Source of the DNA: Ochotona curzoniae
Lineage: Eukaryota > Chordata > Mammalia > Lagomorpha > Ochotonidae
Reading direction: 5' to 3'
Length of the DNA stretch: 64,000 nucleotides
Assembly: GCF_017591425.1 (NCBI RefSeq)
Contig: NW_024465885.1
Span: 41,101,001-41,165,000, forward strand
A program made the position numbers and the translations under genes. This document shows, in pieces, positions 37,238 to 48,370 of this stretch; the stretch's first letter is position 1, and each line of letters starts with the position of its first letter. A model generated the notes under the pieces. That model was given only the letters and a program-made list of their open reading frames with translations, made no database searches and was not told the DNA's origin.

Positions 37238-37549
37238 TTTTAAAAGATTTGTTTATTTTCATTGGAAAACCAGATTTACAGAGAGAAAGGGACACAGAGG
37301 AAGATCTTCCACTGGTTTACACTTGAATCACCACAACAGCTGGAACTGACTTGATCCAAAGCCAAGAGTCAGGAGCTTCTTGTGGGTTTCCCATGTAGGT
37401 GGAGGGTTGCAAGGACTTGGACTGTACTCCGCCACTTTCCCAGGCCACAGGCAGGGAGCTGCATGGGAAGTAGAAGAAGCAGTGCCCATAGGGGATGTCT
37501 GCACCTGCAGGTTAAGGATTGCCCAGTTGAGTCATTGTGCTGGCCCCTA
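37238..37549 (-). mobile_element. CSINE
   Basis: Antisense: TTTATTTTCATTGGAAAACC tail, GAGGAAGATCTTCCACTGG, CCCAGGCCACAGGCAGGGAGC, and a GTGCTGGCCCC head. Confidence 0.88.
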
Positions 37550-37589
37550 CGAATGCCTTTTTAATCCATTATCCCCATGTGGCCTTCGA

Positions 37590-37776
37590 TTGATGAGCTG
37601 ATCTGAAGCCAGGAGCTTCTTTCGGGTCTTCCACGTGGGTGCAGGCTCAAGGCTTTGGGCTGTCCTGGATTGCTTTCCCAGGCCACAAGCAGGGAGCTGG
37701 GAAGGAAACGGGGCCAATACGGGATCCCAGCATGTTCAAGGCCAGGACTGGCTGCTAGGCTGCTGTACTGGACCCT
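37590..37776 (-). mobile_element. CSINE, 3'-truncated
   Basis: Antisense copy lacking its tail: CTGATCTGAAGCCAGGAGC, CCCAGGCCACAAGCAGGGAGC, ACGGGATCCCAGC, and a head at CTGTACTGGACCC. Confidence 0.85.
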
Positions 37777-37906
37777 ATTTTACATTTTTTAAATTAAGAA
37801 GTAAAATTGCAGAGAAGTCCCTTGAAGCTGAAGCTCAACCTGTGCTGCTGCTTGTCCTTCTCAAGTCATCATAGTCATGCATTCAGATTCAAGCACTGTT
37901 CCAGAA

Positions 37907-38150
37907 TTTTTTAATAAAGAGTTTCTATTTATCTTTATCTGAAAGACAGATTTGCAGAGAAGGAGAGATGGAGAAGATCTTCCATCTACTCATCCACACC
38001 CCAAACGACTGTCATGGCCAAAGATGGACTGATCCTAAGCTGGAAGCCAAGAGTTTCTTTTGGATCTTCCATGTGGGCACAGAACTTGCCCATCCTCCTT
38101 TGCTTTTCCACACCATTAGAAGAGGCCTGGATCAGAAGCAGAACTAACGG
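37907..38150 (-). mobile_element. CSINE, old copy
   Basis: Antisense: TATTTATCTTTATCTGAAAG tail, GAGAAGATCTTCCATCTACTC, TCTTTTGGATCTTCCATGTGGGC. The head is lost against the G-rich element that follows. Confidence 0.75.
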
Positions 38151-40880
38151 CTAAAGAGCACCATCGACTCATCCTCAGTGACCTTGGAGCTTGCCAGCAG
38201 GTCTAAACCCTGAGAAGGATGACAGGGGCAGACCAGGTAAGGACCTAGCATCTGCTGGTACAACCTGGACTGTGTGAGCTCCATGTCTGTTAGTGGACCT
38301 GGTGGGGGGACTTGGAAAACTCCCACTGATATGCATGTGATTCAGGTCCGGATGTTGATCAGGCTTGGCAAGGTATCTTCACCCATTTTCAAGTGTGTAG
38401 GTTTTTTCTGGAAGAGGGCAGACCTGACAGGGATGAGCCAATCTTTGCTCATTGGCAAGTGTAGCAGCCAGGATGCAGTGCTGGTCATGCCAGGCTAAGC
38501 TATCACACCTACTGGTTTGTAAGGGTCATGGGTGGGAGAAAAGTACGTAGGGCTAGGCTGCAGCACTCACCAGTGCTGTGAGTTCAGACTGGGGGTGGGT
38601 CAAATCAAGCCAGGCAGAAGCACCGGGCGACAAAGATTAAGACATGGGAAGAGCTATGTCGAACTGGGTCAGAGTAACCACCTGCACACACAAGATCAAT
38701 GGCTGAGAACAGACCTAGTTGGGGAGCTAAGAGGATGTCCTGCCTGGGTTGTGACTCCCACTGGTAAGTACAAGGGCCAGAATGGGGGCAAAGATCTGGG
38801 CTGGGCATGGCTTAAGTTTCTCTTGGCATTGATGTGGACTGGGACGAAGGCATGCCAAACTTGGCTTGTGAAAGCCAGGGTTGGTGTAGAATGGGCTGGG
38901 CTAGGTCTTGGTTCCCACTGAGCCATGTGAGAATTGTGTTTGGACATGGGACAGGTGTGGCTGAGCTGTAACACCCAACAGTAAGAACTGAAATGCATGT
39001 GGACTGGTTGGGTAAGGCGACTGTTCCTGCCAGGACAGGAGGTGAGGCATGGGCCAAAGACCTACCAGTGTGCACGAGATCTGCCACTGGGGCAGACCTG
39101 ATAGAGGAGCTTGGGGAACTTCTCTGGCAGGATACAGTCCCTGCAGGTGAGCACAAGAACCAAGGAAAGGAGCAGCTCAGACCAGGCCAGGTTATTACTT
39201 ACTTGCCAGCATAAGTGTGGCTCAGGCCTGAGGTTTGGCCAAGCTGAGCCATTTCATAACACCGGCATATCTGAGAATGAGGATGGGGTACAGGATGGGT
39301 CAGATTGGGCTACAATACCAGCCAGTTCATATTAAAGTCAGGACTGGAGACTAGCTGGGCTGGATTGAGTGGCAGTACTCACCAGGGAGAGCCAGAAATG
39401 TGAGCAGACTGGGCTGGGGTAGGCTACAGCACCTGCTGGCAAATGTCTAGGTGAGATGGTCTTTGCCAGACTGGGCAGAAGCACACACCATCACATGTGA
39501 GACCCATGGAGGGGTGGGGGAGGTAAACCCAGTGTGGAAGATTTGGAGATTCTACTCCTTGGCCACTGTTCCTGCTGGTGAGCTGAGACTGGGGACAAAC
39601 CAGGCTAGGCGGGGTTACAACACCTGTTGAGCCACATGTGAACTGGGTTGGGGGACAGCAAGGCTGGGCTAACAGACTATTCACTCGTGTAGGCATGAGT
39701 CAGAATAAGGACAGGCTGATAGAGTTTAGCTGCTACACCAGCTGGTAAGTGCTGGCACTGGGGACAAGTGCTGTTGAGTTGGACAGCAAAACCACCCGGA
39801 GATCTGGGGTAGGGAGAGGGTCCAGTAAGGAGACGGTGGGCACCTCTTTGATGGGTTGGAACTCCCATGGGCAAACACAAGAATCACAACTGGAGGGAGG
39901 CCTGGCTAGATGGATGGAGGCACCTGCTGCCATGAGTGAGGACTGAAGGGTGGAGTCAGTGGGTTGAGTTAGGCTTTAGTGCCCAATAATGATGAGTGCA
40001 AGAGCTGAGTGGGATGTGGGACAAACCAGACCAGTCCACTTCACATGCTGGCAGGCACAGGAAACAGGGCAGATGATTGATCTATTTGGGGTTATTGGGG
40101 GTTGCTCAGACTTGGCTGCAGCTCCTACTGGTGCACATGAGGGCTGATTATTTAGTGGGCAGAGTTGGGCTGGATGGTAGAACCCATTGGTTTACATAAG
40201 AGACAGGGCTAGAGATGAATCTGATCTAGCAAATTGCAACTATTGGTGTGTGTGTAGGCTGATGAGTTTGACGAAATGAGTCAGTCTCCATGCTGGAAGG
40301 TGCACACAAGAGTCAGAGCTGAGATTACTTCAGACAAGATTACTTTGAGGGTCCTCTCAAATGAACCACCAGATTCAGCACTCCAACCACGCGCAGAGTA
40401 GCAGGAACTGCATTCCGATGGTGGAGTGCATGTGCCTGAACAGGGGCCTCCTCAGTTACTGAAGACAGTACAGAGGAGAGAATATTCAGATACACATGGA
40501 GGGTTAGACTGTCCCCTGGAGCCTATGGAGGACATCTGGTTCGATAGCAGAGGAAACAAGGCAGATAAATTGGTCAACTACCCCAGAGAGGCTTGACAGC
40601 AGATTTCTGGGATAATGCACACTCTAGGGTGAACTCTGTCAGCAAATGGATGTTGGAAGGATTTCCTCATCCTTGGATGTGTGAGATCAACAGTGTGTCA
40701 GAACCATCAAAACAACTTCAGATGGCTGTCCCCCACCCCCAAGTACTGAGGCGCTGGGGAGGCTGGCTGCGGTTTCTCTCTTCTCCCAGATGCAGGAAAA
40801 AGATAAGAAAGGTGTGGCAACAGCGGTCTCACCCACTTTCCCCTAAACCTGGACACTCCCCACCCTAATCATTAAAATGA
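38151..40880 (+). repeat. Unclassified G-rich dispersed element, copy 1
   Basis: About 2.7 kb, clearly richer in G than its surroundings. It is built from degenerate units of very roughly 60-90 bases around the theme CACTGGTAAGT...GAGCCAG...GGGCTGGGCTAGGCT(A/G)CAGCA. It ends with a non-repeated 3' part: CTGAGGCGCTGGGGAGGCTG, TCTCCCAGATGCAGGAAAAAG, CTCACCCACTTTCCCC, CACCCTAATCA. The same 3' part and the same unit order recur in copy 2. Short ORFs on both strands (up to 129 codons) are by-products of the repeat. No reverse transcriptase, transposase or gag-like frame is present. Orientation is arbitrary. Confidence 0.8.
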
Positions 40881-42099
40881 AAATAAATATATAAATAAGA
40901 AAAAATGAATTAGAACCACTGAGTATGAACCAGAGCTAATATGGACATCTTGTACCACAGGGTGGATTAACCTGCTCAGTCACAGCCTGAGCCCCGAGGG
41001 ATTTTTTTGTTGCTGTTGTTGTTGTTAAAACACATTTTTAGATTGCTACAGTTTATTCTTCCATTACTGTTATTTCAAGTTACAGCAATGCTATCTTATT
41101 AAGACAAATGTTTCTTTTTTATAACATTATTTAAGTAAATATGTTTAAAGTATTTCCATGCTGATACTGACTTGTTAGTTATTTATCATCACAGTAGGAG
41201 CACTTTTACTCTGTTCTTATGATTTTATTACAGATGCTATTTCATTTAATCCTCACAAAAAATCCTACATAGCACACATTGCTATTTTATATACAAAGAA
41301 CATGAGAAAAAAAAAATGGATAGGATTTAGGAATTGACAGCATCATTAGAAATAGTAAAAAGGAAATCTTACAATGTTGAAATTATTTACTTCCTTGTTA
41401 CCACCAATGTGAAGGATTTAGCAATATGTAAGATATTTGTTTCTATACTTGTTTCAGTTTGGCAGTATTTCAAACCCTATGGCCAGTAACCTACTTCTAT
41501 ACAGATCCTTGCATGTAGTGCCACAATTTGTGAAGGAGTTACAAGGGCACTTCAAAAACTTGTAGGAAATGGGATGAAAAGTTAAGCTTGCCATAGGTTA
41601 AACTATTTTCGAAGTCTGGGTTTAGCAATTCCATAACAGATATTTCAAAGCAGGTTTCAAAGACCGCTTGCATGTGTGGATTCCAAAATCTAAAATGAAT
41701 TCATCTTTTACTCTGTCTTTCACAATACTTTCAAAATGCCCTCATATGTGTTTTTGAAATATTTTCTTTCATTTTGTGGCTGGCCATCACTTTTTCTTAT
41801 AGATATCTTTAAGGACCAGGTGTGTACAATTTGCAAGAATTCAAGTTTATCCAAGATTATGGTGTATATTTCAGTATAGATTTGTGTCAAGACACTTTAC
41901 TAGCCTTCTGGAGGATTTTATTTTTTATTTTTTTATTGTTTTGCATGTGGTTATCTAATGATTTCACTTTTTTGTGTGAATTATCATTCTTTGCCTCTGA
42001 ATCATCCTGGTACATTGTCAAGTCACTTAATCATACTTACATTCATCCATTTGTGGAGTCAGACCTCTACTCAGTTGACAAATTGAATATCTTAAAAAT
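40881..42099. other. Intergenic with a MIR fragment
   Basis: 41215-41300 (CTATTTCATTTAATCCTCACAA ... GCTATTTTATATAC) is a short antisense MIR. The rest is AT-rich without a supported feature. Confidence 0.5.
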
Positions 42100-42424
42100 A
42101 TTTATTCTCCTCCTTGGAACATGACATATACTTCTGTGTATTGAATCACTATTTAATGTCTTTCAGCAATATACTGTGGTCTTCACTCTGCAACTGCCAT
42201 AATCTTGTCCATTTTCTTAGATACATGTCAAAGTATTTGGTGTTTTTGTTGCTATATTGCATGTACAGAAGTGTTTGCTTTGAGAAGGTTTGTTTGATTC
42301 TCATTTTCACCTCTTCAACAACACATCGCTCATTCTGTAGCATGTTAGTTCACGGCATTGTAAATTTCTATTTTTTCTTCCTGTTGTTGATTTTGTTTTA
42401 CCGCTTTTCATTTAAGATGTATAG
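42100..42424 (-). mobile_element. Possible L1 ORF2 fragment, antisense
   Basis: Plus-strand TTAGATACATGTCAAAGTATTTGG and GTTGCTATATTGCATG resemble the antisense L1 stretch normally read as cctaagtattttatttttttgttgctattgt. Weak. If right, it is an inverted part of the L1 that follows. Confidence 0.35.
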
Positions 42425-42654
42425 TAACTGTATAAAAGAAACTATCACATCCAGATGTGAAGATATAATGAGGTATGGCTATCTATTTTCAAATCAAAGA
42501 TGGACTCTCAATGAAACTGGTAAATATATTTTGAAAATAGGATGCTGGATTCTCTGCCATTGTCCAGCTTTACAATGTCATGATACACTTAAAAAGCAGA
42601 ATGATGGATTTATGACTGATTATAAGGTCTATACTATTGTAACAATATAGGGGA
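42425..42654 (+). mobile_element. L1 3' end, part 1 (interrupted by a CSINE)
   Basis: AAACTATCACATCCAGATGTG and CAATGTCATGATACACTTAAAAAGCAGAATGATGG match the L1 3' end at 12.56-12.85 kb. Interrupted after ATATAGGGGA by a CSINE. Confidence 0.75.
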
Positions 42655-42988
42655 AGGACATGCACAGTAGGCTAGCTGATAAAGTCCTTACCTTAAACAC
42701 TCCGGGATCCCATATGGGAGCCAGTTCTAATCCTGGCAGCCCTGCTTCCTATCCAGCTCCCTGCTTGTGATCTGGGAAAGCAGTTGAAGATGGCTCAAAG
42801 CCTTGGGACCCTGCACTTACTTGGGAGACCCGGAAGAGGCTCCAGACTCCTGGCTTCGGATTGGCTCAGCTTTGGCTGTCGCAGCGGTTTGCTGATTGAA
42901 TCAACAGACGAAATATCTTCTTTTCTGTCTCTTCTCTTCTCTGTATATCTGACTTTGCAATAAAAATAAAATAAACCTTTAAAAAATA
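42655..42988 (+). mobile_element. CSINE inserted in an L1 3' end
   Basis: Full-length: CTCCGGGATCCCATATGGGAGCC, TTCTAATCCTGGCAGCCC, CTGTATATCTGACTTTGCAATAAA. Target duplication ATATAGGGGA at 42645-42654 and 42989-42998. The host L1 reads through on both sides, so the SINE is the younger element. Confidence 0.95.
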
Positions 42989-43100
42989 ATATAGGGGATA
43001 TCAGTGGCAAGGTGGAGGTTTGGGGAGTGGGGAAGGAAAATCCCAAATCTCATGGAACTGTATCACAAAATAATAAAATAAATAAATTATAAAAAATCAA
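42989..43100 (+). mobile_element. L1 3' end, part 2
   Basis: ATAGGGGATATCAGTGGCAAGG through CATGGAACTGTATCACAAAATAATAAAATAAA continues the L1 interrupted upstream and matches 12.88-12.97 kb. Confidence 0.75.
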
Positions 43101-43575
43101 AATGTTTAATTGCTCATTACTTTTGCATGGCGTTTTACTCTTCTGCCCTCTGGTCTCTTGTACTGCGAAGTTCCTACTTCATAGTCCAGCAAGATAGTTA
43201 CAAATTACTTCTGATTGCTTTGTGCATGATAACATATTAGATGTAAATAAAGACAAGTTTCTTTCTTACTTCAAAATATATATCACTTTTTTCCCTTTAT
43301 ATCTAATTGTACTGGGCAGAATCTCCAGTATAGCTCTTCATGAGAACAGTCAAATCAGACATTCTCTTATAATCACCTTGAACTGAGGAAGCTATCCTCA
43401 AGCCTTGTTAAGAATTCTTGTTGTGTGGTTTCTTTGAACTTTCCATAATCACTTTTATGAATTTTGAGACGATTGTGCTTTTTAGAATATTTTTTCCTGC
43501 GATGATTTTTTTCCTTTTTTTTTTTTTTTTTTTGAGTGGTACAGCTGTTTGAAAGGGAAGGTTATAGGAAGAGGA
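43101..43575. other. Intergenic with poly(T)
   Basis: No gene recognised. A poly(T) run of about 20 bases lies at 43513-43533. Confidence 0.5.
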
Positions 43576-43905
43576 TGAGGAGGCAATACAGTGGCTTAGC
43601 AAGCTCGTGTCCATCTGCAGAGCTGGTGTCACATTTGGGCATCACTTCTAGTTCCATTTCTGGCTCTATTTCCAGTTCCGCTCTCTGCATAATTACTGGG
43701 AAAGCAGCAGAGGATGGTGCAATCCATTGGGCCCCTGCACCTTTATGGGAACACGGGAAGAAGCTCCTGGCTTCAGACTGGCTCAGCTATGACTATTTTG
43801 GCCATTTGGGAAGTAACTAGTGGATGGGGGATCTCTCTGTCTCTGTCCTTCCTTCTATCTGTAAATTTGCTTTTCAAATAAAAATAAATATTTTTTTAAA
43901 AAAAT
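43576..43905 (+). mobile_element. CSINE, old copy
   Basis: CAATACAGTGGCTTAGCAAGC head, GGGAAAGCAGCAGAGGATGG middle, GCTTTTCAAATAAAAATAAATA tail. Immediately followed by an antisense copy. Confidence 0.82.
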
Positions 43906-44208
43906 ATAAAGTAAATGGAGGGAAGGACACTAACAGAGAGGGCACCACTGTCTAGTATTTTGTTTACACCCTGAATGTCTGAAAAAGCAGCAGATAAGCC
44001 ATGGCAAAGCCAGGATCAGGAACTCTGCCTGGGTCTCTCCCATGGGTTCCAGGATACTGTTACTTGGCCATCACCCATGGCTTTCCTAGGCACACTGTTA
44101 GAGATCCGGATCTGATGGGGATCAGCCACGACTCTAACTTCCCTCTAATATGATATATTGGCATCAGCAATGGCACATTTAATCCACTGGGCCACAACAC
44201 TGGCCCTG
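43906..44208 (-). mobile_element. CSINE, old copy
   Basis: Antisense: AACTCTGCCTGGGTCTCTCCC, ATCCACTGGGCCACAACACTGGCCCTG head. Tail-to-tail with the preceding SINE. Confidence 0.72.
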
Positions 44209-46033
44209 TAAAATGGAAGAGTGTGTGAGAATCAGAACCAATAGTACATACGTGTTGGGGAAGGATGGGTATACATGAATGCGCATATGACATAAGTGTA
44301 TGTACACAGAAGAGAGAGATGGTTTAAGGAACTGGCATGTGAAGTCCAGAGCTCAAGCTCTGCAAAACAGGTCAACAGCAGCCTGGAAATTCTGGTGAAA
44401 TTCAACATTGCAGTCATCAGCCCAAATCCCTAGTGTGGCATGATGGAAATTCAGGCAAGTTTTCTCTCCTAAAGTCCTGAGAATTTCTTCTTCCTTCAGA
44501 AATATCAGTCTCACCCAACTCTCCAGCTGATGGCGTGAGGTCCATCCTCATAGTCAAAGACAATCTACTCAAGAGTTTACTGATTTTAATATTAGTCATG
44601 TCTGAGAAGTATCCTCTCAGCAACATCTAGACTGTGGCGTAACAAACAACTGGAACCACAGGTTCGCCAAGCTAGCACCTTATAATTAACACTGCAAATG
44701 GTTATTAACACATTGAACAGTGTCTGAGTGCCTGCCAATCAATTATTAAACAGTGTCACTAACAGCTCTTTTATCAAAAAGTGTAACTGGTACTCTAATG
44801 TTGACTATGTTTACTGAATTATTATTTTTTCTTCTCTCGGATATAAAATGAGAAAACAAAGATGTTCATATACCTGCAAAGTTTATGTATTAACAAAACC
44901 AAATATGGTTTTATAAGTATGTCTGTATCATTCATTCAGGATTGGCTACATTTATGCTCAGAAGCTTTAAAATATCAATAGTGTTTAAGTCAGCTCTTGG
45001 AAAGCTTACACATCATCTGAGAAAGGTACTAAAAGCTAATATTTCAAAAATTCTCAAATAAGTGATATGAAATGTAAATTCATCTTACATATACTCTGCT
45101 GTATGAGTTGTGCGATTTTATCTAAATTCATTTACCAACATGTAAATGTATTTTTCTTAGTCATCTCAAGTTTATTTAAAAGGTGAGGAGAACACATGTA
45201 TACCTGGAGCTTGGTGAGAGGACTGGAGACAGGGTGGACAGGGGGACTTGGAGGACCAGGCTGTGGTCCTTCACTTGGCTGTGTATGTGAGAGGCAAGGC
45301 TGGGGCATGCTGGGGAAGGGAGTCTAGTGCACTTCCCTGGGCTGGACTTCAGCCTGTGGCTGCAGCACCACCTACATCAAGTTTACTCTGTGACCTCCAT
45401 CCCTACAAGCTAAAAGTTGTAATCTGATAATCCCAACCCTCTCTTGCAGATTTAACATTTATGAGGAAGCTATATTGGCACAAAGTTATAGATGACAGAG
45501 TTAGCATAGGCCCAGATTGCTAACCAGTTATTGGCTGCTTCTTTTCCCAGCATTGCAACACTTGCCAGCTAAAAGGTAATCCTGGCTGTTACCTACAGCC
45601 GGCGTACAAACGCACCTTCCAAAATACTAATATGTTTATCATAACTGTCTCAAGAGTTCTTTGCTTTGAAACCTCAGAATATGATGCCTTCCTATAGGAA
45701 ACTGCATGTATTTGCTTAAAGTTGTAAAGTATGTTTGCCATACAACACATTCATTTCTTGCACTTGCAAGCATTAGGTCTTAACTATGATGTCACAGAAC
45801 TATAGAATGTGGGATTTGGTTAAAGATAGTTCCCAGATGTTTCAAGCAAATTCAAGTAAAATGAATCAGAATATCTAGTGCCAAATTTTGCAGCACAATA
45901 TAAAATCTCAATGCTCTATCTGAATCACGGTGAAAAATATTTAGTAAGCATTTGCGTGGCTCAGGTAGTGTGCTGCACATTATCATTGTTACCGGTTTTT
46001 AACTCACAATCATTCTAGCATATATTTATGCCT
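44209..46033. other. Intergenic with a G-rich segment
   Basis: No gene recognised. 45183-45400 is G-rich (AGGCAAGGCTGGGGCATGCTGGGG) and may be a detached piece of the element seen at 38.2 and 46.5 kb; unproven. 45940-46020 has weak MIR-like sequence. Confidence 0.4.
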
Positions 46034-46342
46034 TATTTTAAAAAGTTGTGATAACCAGACTTACAGAGAAAGGGAGAAACACATATGTGCACCTACGCAC
46101 AGAAAGAGAGAGATCAGAGAAATCTATTCTCTGTTTCACTCTCCAGATGACTGCAATGACCAAGGGTGGTCCAAGCAGAAGCCCGGACACAAGATCTTCA
46201 TTTGTGCCTCCCACCTGGGTGACAAGATCAGACACTTGGATCATCTTTTTTCTACTTTCCCGGGTCAGCAGTTAGAAGCTGGATTGGAAGTGGAATTATG
46301 GAATTTCAGAGCTTTATCCACTACATCACAATACTGGATCCA
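46034..46342 (-). mobile_element. CSINE, old copy
   Basis: Antisense: CTTACAGAGAAAGGGAGAAAC, CTGTTTCACTCTCCAGATGAC, GAAGCTGGATTGGAAGTGGA, CACAATACTGGATCCAACAC head. Confidence 0.7.
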
Positions 46343-46454
46343 ACACACCCTTTTTATAATAAGGTACAATGCATTAATTAGGTATCATTATAATTCCAGA
46401 CTAGCAGTCTGCTTTAAAATCATTCAGTTATGTTTTAGAATTGTTTCAATTGGA

Positions 46455-48370
46455 GAGGTCTGGGAGCCTATGCATGGCCTGATCTTGGATGCATGGACAT
46501 ATGTGTGGGGAGAGCCCTATGCTGGCATGGTGTGCTGGTGGACCAGGCTTAAGGAATCATGAATATGCTTGTTCTCAGGTGGGCAGAGAGGTAGGATCCA
46601 AGTCTCGCCCATATGCTGGAGGACTGGGTCTAGTTAACTGAGCAAATGCTTGGGTCCCAAGTACATGGGCAGGGCTCCAGGCCAGCATGCTACCTTGGGC
46701 TGGGGAAACCTTGCACTTGCAGGCCCAGGGACTGTGGCTTGCAGGTGGTATGGGATGTGAGGACATGGAGACCACTGAGGGAGTATGATACAGGTGAGAA
46801 ATGACTTGTGGGAGACCACTGTACTTGCAGGCAAGCAAGGGGACTGAGACTAAGCAGTTGCAAGAGTGAAGGCTGGAGGAACTTTCTGAATCAGATGAAC
46901 CCACCCATGTGGGAGACCTGAGCCGGGCTAGTTAGCATGAACCACCTCTGACTACCACCCACTGGAAAAAATGAAAGATAGGGCAGGAGAGTCCACCTGG
47001 CAGGACTTTACCACAGTACCTGCTAGTTAGTGGCACAACAGGGCACAGGTAATGTTAGGCACGCCCATGACACTAGTCAGAACAAGAGAGAACCGGATCT
47101 GGGGGCAGATTCTGTGGAGGACATGAGGGCTCAACCCTGTGAGAATGCAATATCTGCTAGTTTACTGAAAAGGTGGGGATAATGACAGGCCAAGTTAGGC
47201 ATGGCCATGGAACACACCAATGTTAAGGAGTGAGGGGGTGGGAACAGCCAGGGTTGGTCCAGGCTGATGCACCCTGCAAATGCAGGCAGGGTTGAGGCAA
47301 ACCATAGCATACTGGAATGTGCAGAAGCCATAATGGGGTGCGGGCTGTGCAGGGCCTGACTAGGCTATCACACTTACTGGTTTGCACAAAAGTGAGGGAT
47401 AGGGGCTGAATGCGAAGGGTTAGGCTACACCATCCACAAATCAGAGTTGGGACTGAGGACAGGACAGGTCAGGTCAGGCTCAGCAACTGATGGCAAAGGT
47501 TAAGCTAGGAGATGGATTATCCAAGGGTGGGTCACAATTACAACTGGCACACACAAGATCCGTGCTGAAAATAGTCCTGATTGGTGAGCTAAGGGTACAG
47601 TCTGCCTGGGCTGTGCCACACTGCTGAGCATGAGAGCCGGAATGAGGCAGCGAACTTGGGTGGAAATGGCTACAGCATCACTTCTTATGGCTATAGACTG
47701 GATCTGGGCTGTGCCAGACAGCAAGACCACAGTACCTGCTGGTGCCCAAAAGAATCACAGTGGGCCTAGGAGGGTACGGGCTAGGTCCCAGGATCTGCTA
47801 AGTCACATAAAAGCTGAATCTAAGGGTGGGCTGGGCTGTAGCCCCCAATGGTAACAATTAGAATGAGTGCAGGCCAGTGAGGCAAGACCATTGTACCAAC
47901 CAGGAGAGGAGGTAGGCCAAATCAGGCTACCCCAAGGACCCACCTGTGTGGGCAAAGTCTACCCACAAGAGGACATCAAGTACCTTGGATGGCAAAGTTA
48001 ATTGGACAACTCTTCAGGCTAATTGTTGACAGAAAGTATCTGGGCAGTGAAGGAAGATTTGAAGGTGGGCTATGTCAGCTTATGGACCTTGGAAGGATCT
48101 TCTCAAACTAGGAGCAATGAAATCAGAATCTAACAATTATTGAGACCACTTAAGCAGTACCCTTGTAACATGCTCCACACAGGGGATCCTGGGGTGATAT
48201 CAAGAGTTCATCCCCATTCCCAGTGACTGATGCGGTTAGGCTGCTAGGGGTGGCTCTCCTTCTCTGCCCTCTACCCCAGATACGGGAAGAAAAATAAAAC
48301 AAAAAAAGGAAGCAATTGTCTCACCTAGTTTCCCCCATGCCTTGGCCCTTCTCACCCTAATCAGTGATCC
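46455..48370 (+). repeat. Unclassified G-rich dispersed element, copy 2
   Basis: Collinear with copy 1. Shared in order: AGGCTATCACACTTACTGGTTTG (TATCACACCTACTGGTTTG in copy 1), TGGCACACACAAGATCCGTGCTGAAAA, GGTGAGCTAAGGGTACAG, AATTGGACAACTC, GACCTTGGAAGGATCTTCTCA, and the 3' part TGATGCGGTTAGGCTGC ... CTCACCCTAATCAGTGA. It is about 0.8 kb shorter than copy 1, mainly because units equivalent to roughly 39.2-40.5 kb are absent. No mobility gene seen. Confidence 0.78.

Noticed and set aside
38532..39156. ORFs of 100-129 codons on both strands, rich in Gly, Trp or Ser/Pro
   Set aside because: They lie in the G-rich repeat. Overlapping frames on both strands arise from stop-poor repeated units; no start context or conserved domain.
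42114..42650. A 178-codon plus-strand ORF, Phe/Leu/Ser-rich
   Set aside because: It spans a possible antisense L1 fragment and a sense L1 3' end; its composition reflects AT-rich DNA.
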